A stretch of DNA of 10,484 nt from JBBITW01 sp037440525. GTDB taxonomy: Bacteria > Desulfobacterota > BSN033 > UBA1163. Where the stretch lies: NCBI GenBank assembly GCA_037440525.1, contig JBBITW010000130.1, positions 1 to 10,484 on the forward strand, given 5' to 3'. The notes beneath the pieces were generated by a model. That model was not told the origin of the DNA. It saw nothing but the letters and a program-made list of their open reading frames with translations, and ran no database searches. Both the position numbers and the translations under genes were made by a program. This document shows positions 1-5,936 of the stretch, piece by piece; within the stretch, counting starts at the first letter, position 1; each line of letters opens with the position of its first letter.

Positions 1-20
1 TCCTTAGATTCCTCGCTTCG

Positions 21-102
21 CTCGGAATGACAGAAAAAGGAGACTCGGAATGACAGAAAAAGGAGGCTCGGAATGACAAACATGGCATACACCTCATTCC
101 GA
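21..102. repeat. Intergenic 23-bp tandem repeat with an inverted copy
   Basis: The unit begins CTCGGAATGACAGAAAAAGG and recurs with a 23-bp period at 21-43 and 44-66, with a partial third copy at 67-77. An inverted copy of the core (TCATTCCGA) lies at 94-102. The preceding CCTCGCTTCG at 11-20 makes the left edge look like a dispersed intergenic repeat with a CGCTCGGAATGAC core, which I recall from many bacterial intergenic regions; that recollection was not checked. No coding frame was found from 1 to 318. Positions 103-183 hold nothing recognisable beyond a weak CTCC/GGAG hairpin. Confidence 0.7.
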
Positions 103-236
103 CACAGCCTCCAAGTGGAGAGGATTAAGGTGAGAGGGATGAGCTCCAGACTCAGGCAGGCGAAGGCTTTTTCACCCAACCTTCCCAGTCTATAAGATTC
201 GATTTTAATACTTTTTCAGAAACCTCCAAAATTTAC

Positions 237-265
237 TTGACAAATGTTAAAATAAAAAGTTATAT
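237..265 (+). promoter_or_regulatory. Sigma70-like promoter for the regulator/carboxyspermidine operon
   Basis: A perfect -35 TTGACA at 237-242 is followed by TTATAT at 260-265 with a 17-bp spacer (or TATATT one base later with 18 bp). The predicted transcription start near 272 gives a leader of about 47 nt. The -10 is weaker than the matching element of copy 2 at 3515-3520. There is no clear Shine-Dalgarno before the ATG at 319, so the regulator is probably translated weakly. Confidence 0.65.
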
Positions 266-273
266 TTTTTTTA

Positions 274-291
274 AGTTTATTTTATTAAACT
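274..291. promoter_or_regulatory. Candidate operator, palindrome at the transcription start
   Basis: AGTTTA (274-279) and TAAACT (286-291) are perfect inverted arms around the 6-bp centre TTTTAT. The site lies just downstream of the -10 box and over the predicted start of transcription, a position where a bound repressor would block initiation. The core GTTTATTTTATTAAAC is identical at 3530-3545 before the arginine decarboxylase gene. The XRE-cupin protein encoded next is the obvious candidate ligand; that is inference. Confidence 0.6.
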
Positions 292-318
292 ATTTTCTTT
301 TTATACTAATTATTTTGA

Positions 319-858
319 ATGATGAAGATAGGTGAACGGATAAGGAACTTAAGGCAGATGAGTAATTTGACCCAGGAGGAACTTGCTGAAAGAGCAAACC
401 TAACGAAAGGTTTTATCTCTCAGGTAGAGAGGGACCTAACCTCCATCTCCCTTGATAGTCTGATTCAGATCCTTGATGCCCTGGATGAAAACATATGTGA
501 CTTTTTCAAAGAGGCCCCTCAGGAGAAGATTGTCTATCGTGAGAAAGACAGGGTCTTACTCGATAAGGAAAGGATCCAGAGATTTGAACTATTAGTCCCT
601 GGCTCGACAAATCGTCGTCTCGAACCAGTGCTTCTCACGCTCAAGCACGGTCAGGCAACTCCAAAAGAGAAACCCCATGAGGGTGAGGAATTCGGGTTTG
701 TCATCAAAGGAAGGGTGAGTTTGAGGTTTGGCCGAGAGATCATGAAGTTAAAAAAGGGGGAATGTTTTTACTTCTGGGCCGAGAAGGAACACTGGCTTCA
801 AAATACAAGTTCCCGTAATGCAGTTATCCTGTGGATCACCTCTCCCCCTTATTTCTAA
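319..858 (+). CDS. XRE-family transcriptional regulator with C-terminal cupin domain (PuuR-like)
   Basis: A 179-residue two-domain regulator. Residues about 4-62 form a lambda-repressor-type helix-turn-helix (QEELAERANLTKGFISQVER). Residues about 103-177 form a cupin_2 barrel with HEGEEFGFVIKG and a later H158, so H120, E124 and H158 are candidate metal or ligand contacts. This architecture is known from PuuR and related polyamine- or amino-acid-sensing repressors. It is the first gene of the unit that continues with the carboxyspermidine dehydrogenase and decarboxylase genes, so it probably senses a polyamine or precursor and controls this pathway and itself through the palindromes at 274-291 and 3530-3545. 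Two ATG codons are adjacent (319 and 322) and neither has a good ribosome binding site. The ligand, and whether it represses or activates, cannot be read from sequence. Confidence 0.9.
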   Translation: MMKIGERIRNLRQMSNLTQEELAERANLTKGFISQVERDLTSISLDSLIQILDALDENICDFFKEAPQEKIVYREKDRVLLDKERIQRFELLVPGSTNRRLEPVLLTLKHGQATPKEKPHEGEEFGFVIKGRVSLRFGREIMKLKKGECFYFWAEKEHWLQNTSSRNAVILWITSPPYF

Positions 859-905
859 GAAAAAATTAAATTTTAATATCCTCTTCAAGGTCAGGAGCAG
901 TAATT

Positions 906-2099
906 ATGGCCAGAGTTATGATAATAGGCGCAGGAGGGGTAGGCCGAGTCGTAGCCCATAAGGTTTCGAAGCTTCCAGAGATATTTAGCAACATAATGCT
1001 TGCAAGCCGAACAAAATCAAAGTGCGATCTTATTGCAAAAGCGATTGGAACAAATAGAATTAAGACAGCAGAGGTGGATGCGGATCGTTTTGATGAACTG
1101 GTAAAATTACTTAACAATTTCAGGCCTGAAATTGTTATCCATGTAGCCCTCCCTTACCAGGACCTAACCATCATGGATGCCTGCCTTGAAGCAGGTGTAA
1201 ATTATTTAGATACCGCAAGTTATGAGCCACCTGATGAAGCCAAATTTGAGTATAAATGGCAATGGGCATATCATGAAAGATTCAAAAAGAGAGGGATAAC
1301 CGCCGTCTTAGGCTGCGGTTTCGATCCAGGAGTAACAGGAGTCTTCACCTCATATGCTGCAAAACACCACTTTGATGAGATTCACTATCTTGACATTGTT
1401 GACTGTAATGCAGGTGAACATGGGAGGCCTTTTGCTACCAATTTTAATCCGGAAATAAATATCCGCGAGTTGACCCAGAGGGGGAAATACTGGGAGAATG
1501 GGAGATGGATTGAGACGGAACCTCAAGAAATCTATAGAACTCTAAATTACCCGAATATCGGCCCCCGGGAATCATATCTTATTTATCACGAAGAATTAGA
1601 ATCACTGGTGAAAAATTTTCCCACCATCAAGAGGGCTCGCTTTTGGATGACCTTCAGCAAAGAGTATCTAACCCATTTGCGTGTAATCCAAAATATTGGG
1701 ATGGCCAGTATTAAACCGATTCTATTTGAAGGCAAAGAGATCGTGCCACTTAAATTTTTAAAGGCGGTCTTACCAAATCCTGCAGAACTTGGTCAAGATT
1801 ATAAAGGGGAGACATCAATTGGTTGTCGAATCAAAGGCTTAAAGAATAAAAAGGAGAAGACATACTATATTTATAATAATTGTAAGCACAGGGATGCTTA
1901 TCTTGAAACGGGGACGCAGGCGGTGAGTTATACAACTGGGGTACCTGCTATGATTGGTGCGCTGATGGTTCTAACAGGTAAATGGAACAAACCTGGGGTA
2001 TTTAATACAGAGGAATTCGATCCCGATCCATTTATGGAACAGCTTAATCTCCACGGCCTTCCCTGGTACGAAATGCATGATGTAGATCTTGAGTTATAA
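906..2099 (+). CDS. Carboxy(nor)spermidine dehydrogenase-like, saccharopine dehydrogenase family
   Basis: A 397-residue cytosolic NAD(P)H-dependent enzyme. The N-terminus has a Rossmann dinucleotide-binding loop, MIIGAGGVGRVVAHK (GAGGVG at residues 8-13), followed by a saccharopine-dehydrogenase-type fold containing VLGCGFDPGVTGVF. Family members reductively condense aspartate beta-semialdehyde with a diamine: putrescine gives carboxyspermidine, diaminopropane gives carboxynorspermidine, and agmatine gives carboxyaminopropylagmatine. The neighbouring decarboxylase and the arginine decarboxylase/agmatinase pair point to putrescine or agmatine as amine, because no diaminopropane-forming genes are present. 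Length is normal for the family. AGGAG at 893-897, 8 nt before the ATG, supports the start. It lies 47 bp after the regulator and 44 bp before the decarboxylase gene, so co-transcription is likely. True saccharopine dehydrogenase (lysine) is less likely given the neighbours. Confidence 0.87.
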   Translation: MARVMIIGAGGVGRVVAHKVSKLPEIFSNIMLASRTKSKCDLIAKAIGTNRIKTAEVDADRFDELVKLLNNFRPEIVIHVALPYQDLTIMDACLEAGVNYLDTASYEPPDEAKFEYKWQWAYHERFKKRGITAVLGCGFDPGVTGVFTSYAAKHHFDEIHYLDIVDCNAGEHGRPFATNFNPEINIRELTQRGKYWENGRWIETEPQEIYRTLNYPNIGPRESYLIYHEELESLVKNFPTIKRARFWMTFSKEYLTHLRVIQNIGMASIKPILFEGKEIVPLKFLKAVLPNPAELGQDYKGETSIGCRIKGLKNKKEKTYYIYNNCKHRDAYLETGTQAVSYTTGVPAMIGALMVLTGKWNKPGVFNTEEFDPDPFMEQLNLHGLPWYEMHDVDLEL

Positions 2100-2143
2100 A
2101 AACTGGAGTAACAAGAGAAAAATTTAAATATTTTCTCAGAACC

Positions 2144-3277
2144 ATGCCAATAGATTTCAGTAAAATCGAAACCCCATGCTATGTGATTGATGAGCAACTT
2201 TTACGAAATAATCTCAATCTAATAAGCAAGGTAAAGGAGGCCTCAGGGTGCGATATCCTCATATCATTTAAGGCCTTCTCAAATTGGGGTGTATTCCCAA
2301 TTTTTAAGGAATACGGATTTGGTGCATCAGCAAGTTCAGCCAATGAAGCGCGCCTGGCCTTTGAGGAATTGGGTGTAAAGGCCCATACCTATTGTCCTGC
2401 CTATGAAGAGAAGACGATATCAGACATATTAAAATATAGTAGCCATATCTCTTTTAATTCTCTGAATCAATTAGAAAAGTATATTAAGATGGCCATTCAA
2501 AATGGTGTAAGGATCGGTCTTCGAGTAAATCCAGGATTCTCAAACTCTCAATATGACATCTATAACCCTTGCACCCCAGGGTCTCGATTTGGAATAAGGG
2601 CTAAACAGCTTGGTGATGAGCTCCCGAACGGGGTTGAGGGTCTACACTTTCATTCATTATTTGAGGCAGACTCTTTCGCTCTGGAGAACCTCTTGAATCT
2701 CTTTTTTAAAGAATTTGGTAAGTTCTTCCCTAAGCTAAAATGGGTGAATATGGGCGGGGGCCACCTCATTACAAAAAAGGGTTATGATACTGAGCATTTG
2801 ATTGGTCTCCTTAAGGAGTTTAAAAATAGACATGGAATTGAAGTCATATTAGAACCTGGTAGTGCCTTTACATATCGGACGGGTTACCTGATCTCTACTG
2901 TACTGGATATTGTTGAAAATGATGGGATAAAAACAGCTATTCTCGATGTATCCTTCACCTGCCATATGCCAGATTGCTTAGAGATGCCCTACAAGCCAAC
3001 CATCTTAGGTGCCACAGATGAAACCCCGGGAAAACCAACCTACAGGATGGGAGGGATCAGTTGCCTGGCGGGTGACTATATGGGGAATTGGTCCTTTGAA
3101 ATAGAATTAAGGCCAGGAGATAAGATAATATTTGACGACATGATTCATTATACTACAGTAAAAACCACAATGTTCAACGGTGTCAATCATCCGTCCATTG
3201 GGATATGGAATGAAGAGACAGGATTCAGGTTGATTAGAGAATTTAGATATGAGGATTTTAAAAATAGGTTATCCTGA
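2144..3277 (+). CDS. nspC: Carboxynorspermidine/carboxyspermidine decarboxylase (NspC-like)
   Basis: A 377-residue PLP-dependent decarboxylase of the alanine-racemase-fold group (fold III, related to diaminopimelate and ornithine decarboxylases). Visible features: the N-terminal ETPCYVID, the PLP lysine in ISFKAFS (K43), the barrel motif GLHFHSLFEAD, the phosphate-binding glycine loop VNMGGGHL, EPGSAF, and the catalytic cysteine region GGISCLAGD (C307). It would decarboxylate the product of the upstream dehydrogenase, giving spermidine or aminopropylagmatine. Length matches NspC/CASDC proteins. The ribosome binding site before 2144 is poor, but ETPCYVID fits the usual family N-terminus, so I keep this start. 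It is the last gene of the first unit; 399 bp without a gene follow. The substrate (carboxyspermidine, carboxynorspermidine or carboxyaminopropylagmatine) is not decided by sequence. Confidence 0.9.
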   Translation: MPIDFSKIETPCYVIDEQLLRNNLNLISKVKEASGCDILISFKAFSNWGVFPIFKEYGFGASASSANEARLAFEELGVKAHTYCPAYEEKTISDILKYSSHISFNSLNQLEKYIKMAIQNGVRIGLRVNPGFSNSQYDIYNPCTPGSRFGIRAKQLGDELPNGVEGLHFHSLFEADSFALENLLNLFFKEFGKFFPKLKWVNMGGGHLITKKGYDTEHLIGLLKEFKNRHGIEVILEPGSAFTYRTGYLISTVLDIVENDGIKTAILDVSFTCHMPDCLEMPYKPTILGATDETPGKPTYRMGGISCLAGDYMGNWSFEIELRPGDKIIFDDMIHYTTVKTTMFNGVNHPSIGIWNEETGFRLIREFRYEDFKNRLS

Positions 3278-3338
3278 TAAAATAACAATTCTATCCTCGA
3301 ATTATATTTTTAACCCTGATCATTGGGGATAAATTGAA

Positions 3339-3412
3339 AGCCCTTATGGACTTTTTGGGTGCCTCTTATAGTATCCCCTTAAAAAGTCCCGGAAAGACCG
3401 GGGGGTAGGGCT
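3339..3412 (+). other. Potential structured RNA or terminator, three-way-junction fold
   Basis: Three stems nest here. P1 is AGCCCT (3339-3344) with AGGGCT (3407-3412). P2 is a perfect 9-bp stem GGACTTTTT (3348-3356) with AAAAAGTCC (3381-3389), extended by GGG/CCC (3357-3359 with 3376-3378) across a 2-nt bulge. P3 is CCCGG (3388-3392) with CCGGG (3398-3402) around AAAGA, sharing two bases with P2. It lies after the decarboxylase stop and before the promoter at 3493-3520, so it is either the 3' end of unit 1 or a separate element. No U-tract follows, so it is not a classic intrinsic terminator. I could not match it to a riboswitch family. Confidence 0.4.
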
Positions 3413-3440
3413 CAAAACCCTTCGAATGCATCCCACACCT

Positions 3441-3562
3441 CCCAGTCTATAAGAATAGTTTTAATACTTTTTCAGAGACCTCAAAAAAAAGCTTGACAAA
3501 ATAAAAAATGGCGTTATAATTTTTTTCATGTTTATTTTATTAAACTATTTTCTTTCTATACT
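3441..3562 (+). repeat. Duplicated regulatory block, copy 2 (upstream of arginine decarboxylase)
   Basis: Second copy of the block at 184-302: CCCAGTCTATAAG (3441-3453), TTTTAATACTTTTTCAGA (3459-3476), ACCTC, TTGACA (3493-3498), the -10 region, GTTTATTTTATTAAAC (3530-3545) and TATTTTCTTTCTATACT. Divergence is concentrated in the -35/-10 spacer and the poly-A run before it, while the flanking motifs are nearly unchanged. The rest of the 3278-3676 gap holds the structured element at 3339-3412, the promoter at 3493-3520, operator-like repeats to 3596, and a leader up to the GTG at 3677. Confidence 0.85.
3493..3520 (+). promoter_or_regulatory. Consensus sigma70 promoter for the arginine decarboxylase/agmatinase unit
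   Basis: TTGACA (3493-3498) and TATAAT (3515-3520) both match the sigma70 consensus perfectly with a 16-bp spacer. Transcription would start near 3527, giving a leader of about 150 nt before the GTG at 3677. A promoter this strong next to an operator-like palindrome suggests high output held back by a repressor. Confidence 0.75.
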
Positions 3563-3596
3563 GACTTACAGATTACTAAACAATTTTCTTTCTATA
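3530..3596. promoter_or_regulatory. Candidate operator plus a direct repeat in the leader
   Basis: GTTTA (3530-3534) and TAAAC (3541-3545) form the same palindrome core as at 274-291. The right half, TAAACTATTTTCTTTCTATA (3541-3560), is repeated at 3577-3596 with one mismatch and a 36-bp centre-to-centre spacing. The second half-site is absent from copy 1, so this promoter may bind the regulator twice. The array lies at or after the predicted transcription start, as expected for a roadblock or repression site. Confidence 0.55.
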
Positions 3597-3676
3597 ATAA
3601 ATCTTGATATTCAAAGCTACAAAAGGCCAGGATGTAAAAGAGCTGGAAAAAATATGGTTTAAAGGGGGGAAAAACC

Positions 3677-4144
3677 GTGATCTTTAAGACTCCAACAAAA
3701 TATTTTATGGTTTCTGGGGCCTCAGAGGGCTTCACACCACTTAATGCCTTTGATGGAGCCTTACTTCAGGCAGGCATCGGGAATACAAATATCGTAAAGA
3801 TGTCCAGTATTGTCCCTCCTCGCTGCCAATTGGTCTCACCGGTATCCCTCCCACCCGGTGCCCTGGTACCGGCTGCATACGCCTCGATCACAAGTGACGA
3901 ACCTGGGAACATAATCTCCGCTGGAGTGGCTATTGCCCTTCCTGAAAATGAAGACCTAAACGGTTTAATCATGGAATATTCCGGTAAAGGTGATCGACAG
4001 AAGATAGAGGAAATTGTTAGGAACATGGCTATAGAGGGGATGAAGCTTCGTGGATGGAAGATTAAAGACATACAGTCTATTGCCATAGAATACAAAGTGA
4101 AGAAGATTGGGGCGGCCTTTGCAGCAGTTGTCCTTTGGGACTAA
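3677..4144 (+). CDS. pdaD: Pyruvoyl-dependent arginine decarboxylase (PvlArgDC)
   Basis: A 155-residue self-processing enzyme that converts arginine to agmatine, the entry step of this polyamine module. The motif IVKMSSIVPP is the family's processing site: cleavage is expected between S43 and S44, giving a 43-residue beta chain and an alpha chain whose N-terminal serine becomes the pyruvoyl cofactor. Other family features are the N-terminal FMVSGASEGFTPLNAFDGAL, GALVPAAYAS, and EYKVKKIGAAFAAVVLW near the C-terminus. Length is typical of archaeal and bacterial PvlArgDC. The start is GTG, with a strong AAAGGGGGGA at 3661-3670, 6 nt upstream. It lies 52 bp before the agmatinase gene, so the two probably share a transcript from the promoter at 3493-3520. 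Confidence 0.93.
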   Translation: MIFKTPTKYFMVSGASEGFTPLNAFDGALLQAGIGNTNIVKMSSIVPPRCQLVSPVSLPPGALVPAAYASITSDEPGNIISAGVAIALPENEDLNGLIMEYSGKGDRQKIEEIVRNMAIEGMKLRGWKIKDIQSIAIEYKVKKIGAAFAAVVLWD

Positions 4145-4196
4145 CTATAAAAACTCTTTCTCTATTCCTGATTAAACTTACCAAACTCTAAAAAGA

Positions 4197-5069
4197 ATGG
4201 TTAAAATACAATTACCTTTTATTGAAGAAACATATATCTCAGCGAAAACCCCTTTTGAGAAAAGTCAGATTGTAATTCTTGGCTGTCCCTATGATGGATC
4301 ATCCTCATTCAGGCCTGGAGCTCGATTTGGCCCCCATGCTATACGGAAGGCCTCATGGGGGATTGAGACCTACAGTCCCTATTTCGGAAGAGATCTTGAG
4401 GATTTATCCATACACGATATGGGTGATCTTGAACTTCCTTTGGGCGAAAAGACAGTCTCGCTTGATTTGATAAAAAGGGCATTGAGAGAAATTTTATCCA
4501 AGAAAAAATTCCCTATCCTCCTCGGAGGAGATCATCTCATAGCATTACCCATTGTTGAAGAGATGCTCAGGTTCTACCCCTCACTCAGGGTTCTTCATAT
4601 TGATGCCCATACGGACTTAAGGGAAGACTACCTTGGTGAAATCCTTTCCCATAGTTCGGTGATGAGAAAGGTCTTTGATATACTCGGGAAAGGAAGGCTT
4701 TTCCAATTAGGAATCCGATCTGGAACAAAAGAGGAATTCAGCTTCACAAGGAGGACGAAATCTCTTATATCATTGGATAAGAATTCTTTAAGATCAATGG
4801 TGAGGACCCTCAAAAACAAACCTGTTTATCTAAGCTTTGATCTTGATGTTATAGACCCTTCACTCCTCCCAGGAGTAGGAACACCCGAGCCTGGTGGGCT
4901 TACATTTAAGGATTTCATTTCTTTCTTAAAAGAAATCCAATCCTTAAAAATCGTAGGGTTTGATATTGTCGAATTGACCCCTGATTATGATCCCACCCAG
5001 ATTTCTTCCATTACTGCCTCTATTATCCTCCGGGAGATGATCTTAGCCTTTTGTTATGAAAGTGATTAA
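4197..5069 (+). CDS. speB: Agmatinase-family ureohydrolase
   Basis: A 290-residue binuclear manganese hydrolase of the arginase/agmatinase family. All metal ligands are visible: H113 in LGGDHLIALP, D136, H138 and D140 in HIDAHTDL, and D215 and D217 in LSFDLDVIDP, followed by GVGTPEPGGL and VELTPDYD. Intact motifs and normal length argue for an active enzyme. Behind an arginine decarboxylase the expected reaction is agmatine to putrescine plus urea. In the known carboxyaminopropylagmatine route, a close homologue instead removes urea from aminopropylagmatine to give spermidine; the neighbouring dehydrogenase and decarboxylase leave both possible. The ribosome binding site before the ATG is weak. 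A hairpin starts 2 nt after the stop. Confidence 0.9.
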   Translation: MVKIQLPFIEETYISAKTPFEKSQIVILGCPYDGSSSFRPGARFGPHAIRKASWGIETYSPYFGRDLEDLSIHDMGDLELPLGEKTVSLDLIKRALREILSKKKFPILLGGDHLIALPIVEEMLRFYPSLRVLHIDAHTDLREDYLGEILSHSSVMRKVFDILGKGRLFQLGIRSGTKEEFSFTRRTKSLISLDKNSLRSMVRTLKNKPVYLSFDLDVIDPSLLPGVGTPEPGGLTFKDFISFLKEIQSLKIVGFDIVELTPDYDPTQISSITASIILREMILAFCYESD

Positions 5070-5070
5070 T

Positions 5071-5093
5071 TTTAATCCAAAGATCGGATTAAA
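5071..5093. terminator. Shared hairpin between convergent genes
   Basis: TTTAATCC (5071-5078) and GGATTAAA (5086-5093) form a perfect 8-bp stem around a 7-nt loop. It fills most of the 32-bp gap between the agmatinase stop (5067-5069) and the end of the convergent crotonase gene (5102). Its symmetry and position suggest a bidirectional transcript end. Neither strand has a clear downstream U-tract, so termination strength is uncertain. Confidence 0.6.
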
Positions 5094-5101
5094 GGTTAGT
5101 C

Positions 5102-5890
5102 TTATTTCCCTAAAAATTTGGCCTCTCTCTTCTCGATGAATGATCTCACTGCCTCCTGATGATCTTCGGTTTCGGATAAGAGAGCAAGCTGAGAGGAGAT
5201 ATAGTCCAGATGGTGTCTGAGAGAACTCATCTGAGCCTGGTAAACAGCCCTTTTGGTCATGCGTACAGCAAGAGGTGGTTTATTTGCAATCTTTTCTGCC
5301 AATGCCATTGTCTCTTCCATCAAACTCTCATGAGGGACAACCCTATTGACAAGACCTATGGCCAAAGCCTCTTTTGCATTTAAGACATCTCCTGTCAATA
5401 GCAATTCAAGGGCCTTTCCGATTCCTACAAGTCTCGGGAGAAAGTAGGCCCCTCCATCTCCTGGGACAACCCCTATCAGTATATAGGACTCTCCAAGTTT
5501 AGCCCTATCAGAACAGATCCTCAGGTCACACATTAAAGCCATATCCAAACCTGCTCCCATAGCGTGGCCATTTATGGCTGCTATTATGGGCTTGTCCAGA
5601 TCCTCAAGGGTTAATGCTATACGCTGAACACCTTCCCAGAGAAATCTTTTCATATTCCATAATCTCAATCTCCCCTTGTTTATCTCCCTGAGGTCTGCAC
5701 CCGAGCAGAATGTATCACCATTACCTGTAAGTATGGCAACCCGCACATCATCGTCTTCTTTGACTTTTTCTAAATACTCTCTCCAAAGCTTTATCATTTG
5801 GGAGCTGAAGGCATTCTTCATTTCGGGTCGGTTAAGGGTTATGGTAGCGATATTTCCGCACTTTTGATATAGAACATGTGCTTCGCTCAT
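5102..5890 (-). CDS. Crotonase-family (enoyl-CoA hydratase/isomerase-like) protein
   Basis: A 262-residue acyl-CoA-handling protein with the crotonase fold: ITLNRPEMKNAFS, the first oxyanion-hole segment FCSGADLRE (about 61-69), and the second, AAINGHAMGAGLDMALMCD (104-122). The C-terminal KRAVYQAQ segment is normal. The two acid/base glutamates of classical enoyl-CoA hydratase fall at D116 and Y136 in GLDMALMCD and GESYILIGVVPGDGG, and an extra aspartate (D145) sits in PGDGG. So it is probably not a standard beta-oxidation hydratase; an isomerase, hydrolase, decarboxylase or other crotonase reaction is possible. A good GGAG lies 8 nt upstream of the ATG. It lies 46 bp downstream of the small RRSGxDRR-repeat gene on the same strand, with no other CoA-ester gene nearby, so its pathway is not apparent. 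Confidence 0.88.
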   Translation of the reverse strand: MSEAHVLYQKCGNIATITLNRPEMKNAFSSQMIKLWREYLEKVKEDDDVRVAILTGNGDTFCSGADLREINKGRLRLWNMKRFLWEGVQRIALTLEDLDKPIIAAINGHAMGAGLDMALMCDLRICSDRAKLGESYILIGVVPGDGGAYFLPRLVGIGKALELLLTGDVLNAKEALAIGLVNRVVPHESLMEETMALAEKIANKPPLAVRMTKRAVYQAQMSSLRHHLDYISSQLALLSETEDHQEAVRSFIEKREAKFLGK

Positions 5891-5936
5891 TTCTTAAACT
5901 CCTTTTCTGTCTCTATTTAAAATCCATAAATTCCTA

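Larger units (their letters stand above)
184..302 (+). repeat. Duplicated regulatory block, copy 1 (upstream of the XRE-cupin regulator)
   Basis: This stretch is closely similar to 3441-3562 and aligns with only a few 1-bp gaps. Shared landmarks, in order, are CCCAGTCTATAAG (184-196), TTTTAATACTTTTTCAGA (203-220), ACCTC, TTGACA (237-242), an AT-rich -10 region, GTTTATTTTATTAAAC (275-290) and TATTTTCTTT. The distance from TTTTAATACT to TTGACA is 34 bp in both copies. Conservation covers sequence upstream of the promoter as well as the promoter and leader, so the whole block probably carries regulatory information, although a recent duplication would also leave this pattern. Confidence 0.85.

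Noticed and set aside
184..302. Block considered as an insertion sequence or MITE end
   Set aside because: It has no terminal inverted repeats or target-site duplications that I can see, and both copies sit in the same functional position before related genes, so a regulatory duplication fits better.
866..1117. Minus-strand frame of 83 codons opposite the dehydrogenase N-terminus
   Set aside because: It lies antisense to the Rossmann-fold coding region, has no recognisable motif and no plausible role; the plus-strand gene explains the sequence.
906..2099. Saccharopine dehydrogenase of lysine metabolism
   Set aside because: The fold is shared, but the adjacent carboxyspermidine decarboxylase, arginine decarboxylase and agmatinase genes point to polyamine synthesis.
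3278..3676. Known riboswitch (GEMM, cobalamin, SAM, glycine, M-box, yybP-ykoY)
   Set aside because: I could not find the conserved core sequences of any of these classes; only generic stems are present.
3766..4095. Minus-strand frame of 109 codons
   Set aside because: It is entirely antisense to the arginine decarboxylase gene, whose processing motif and ribosome binding site are clear.
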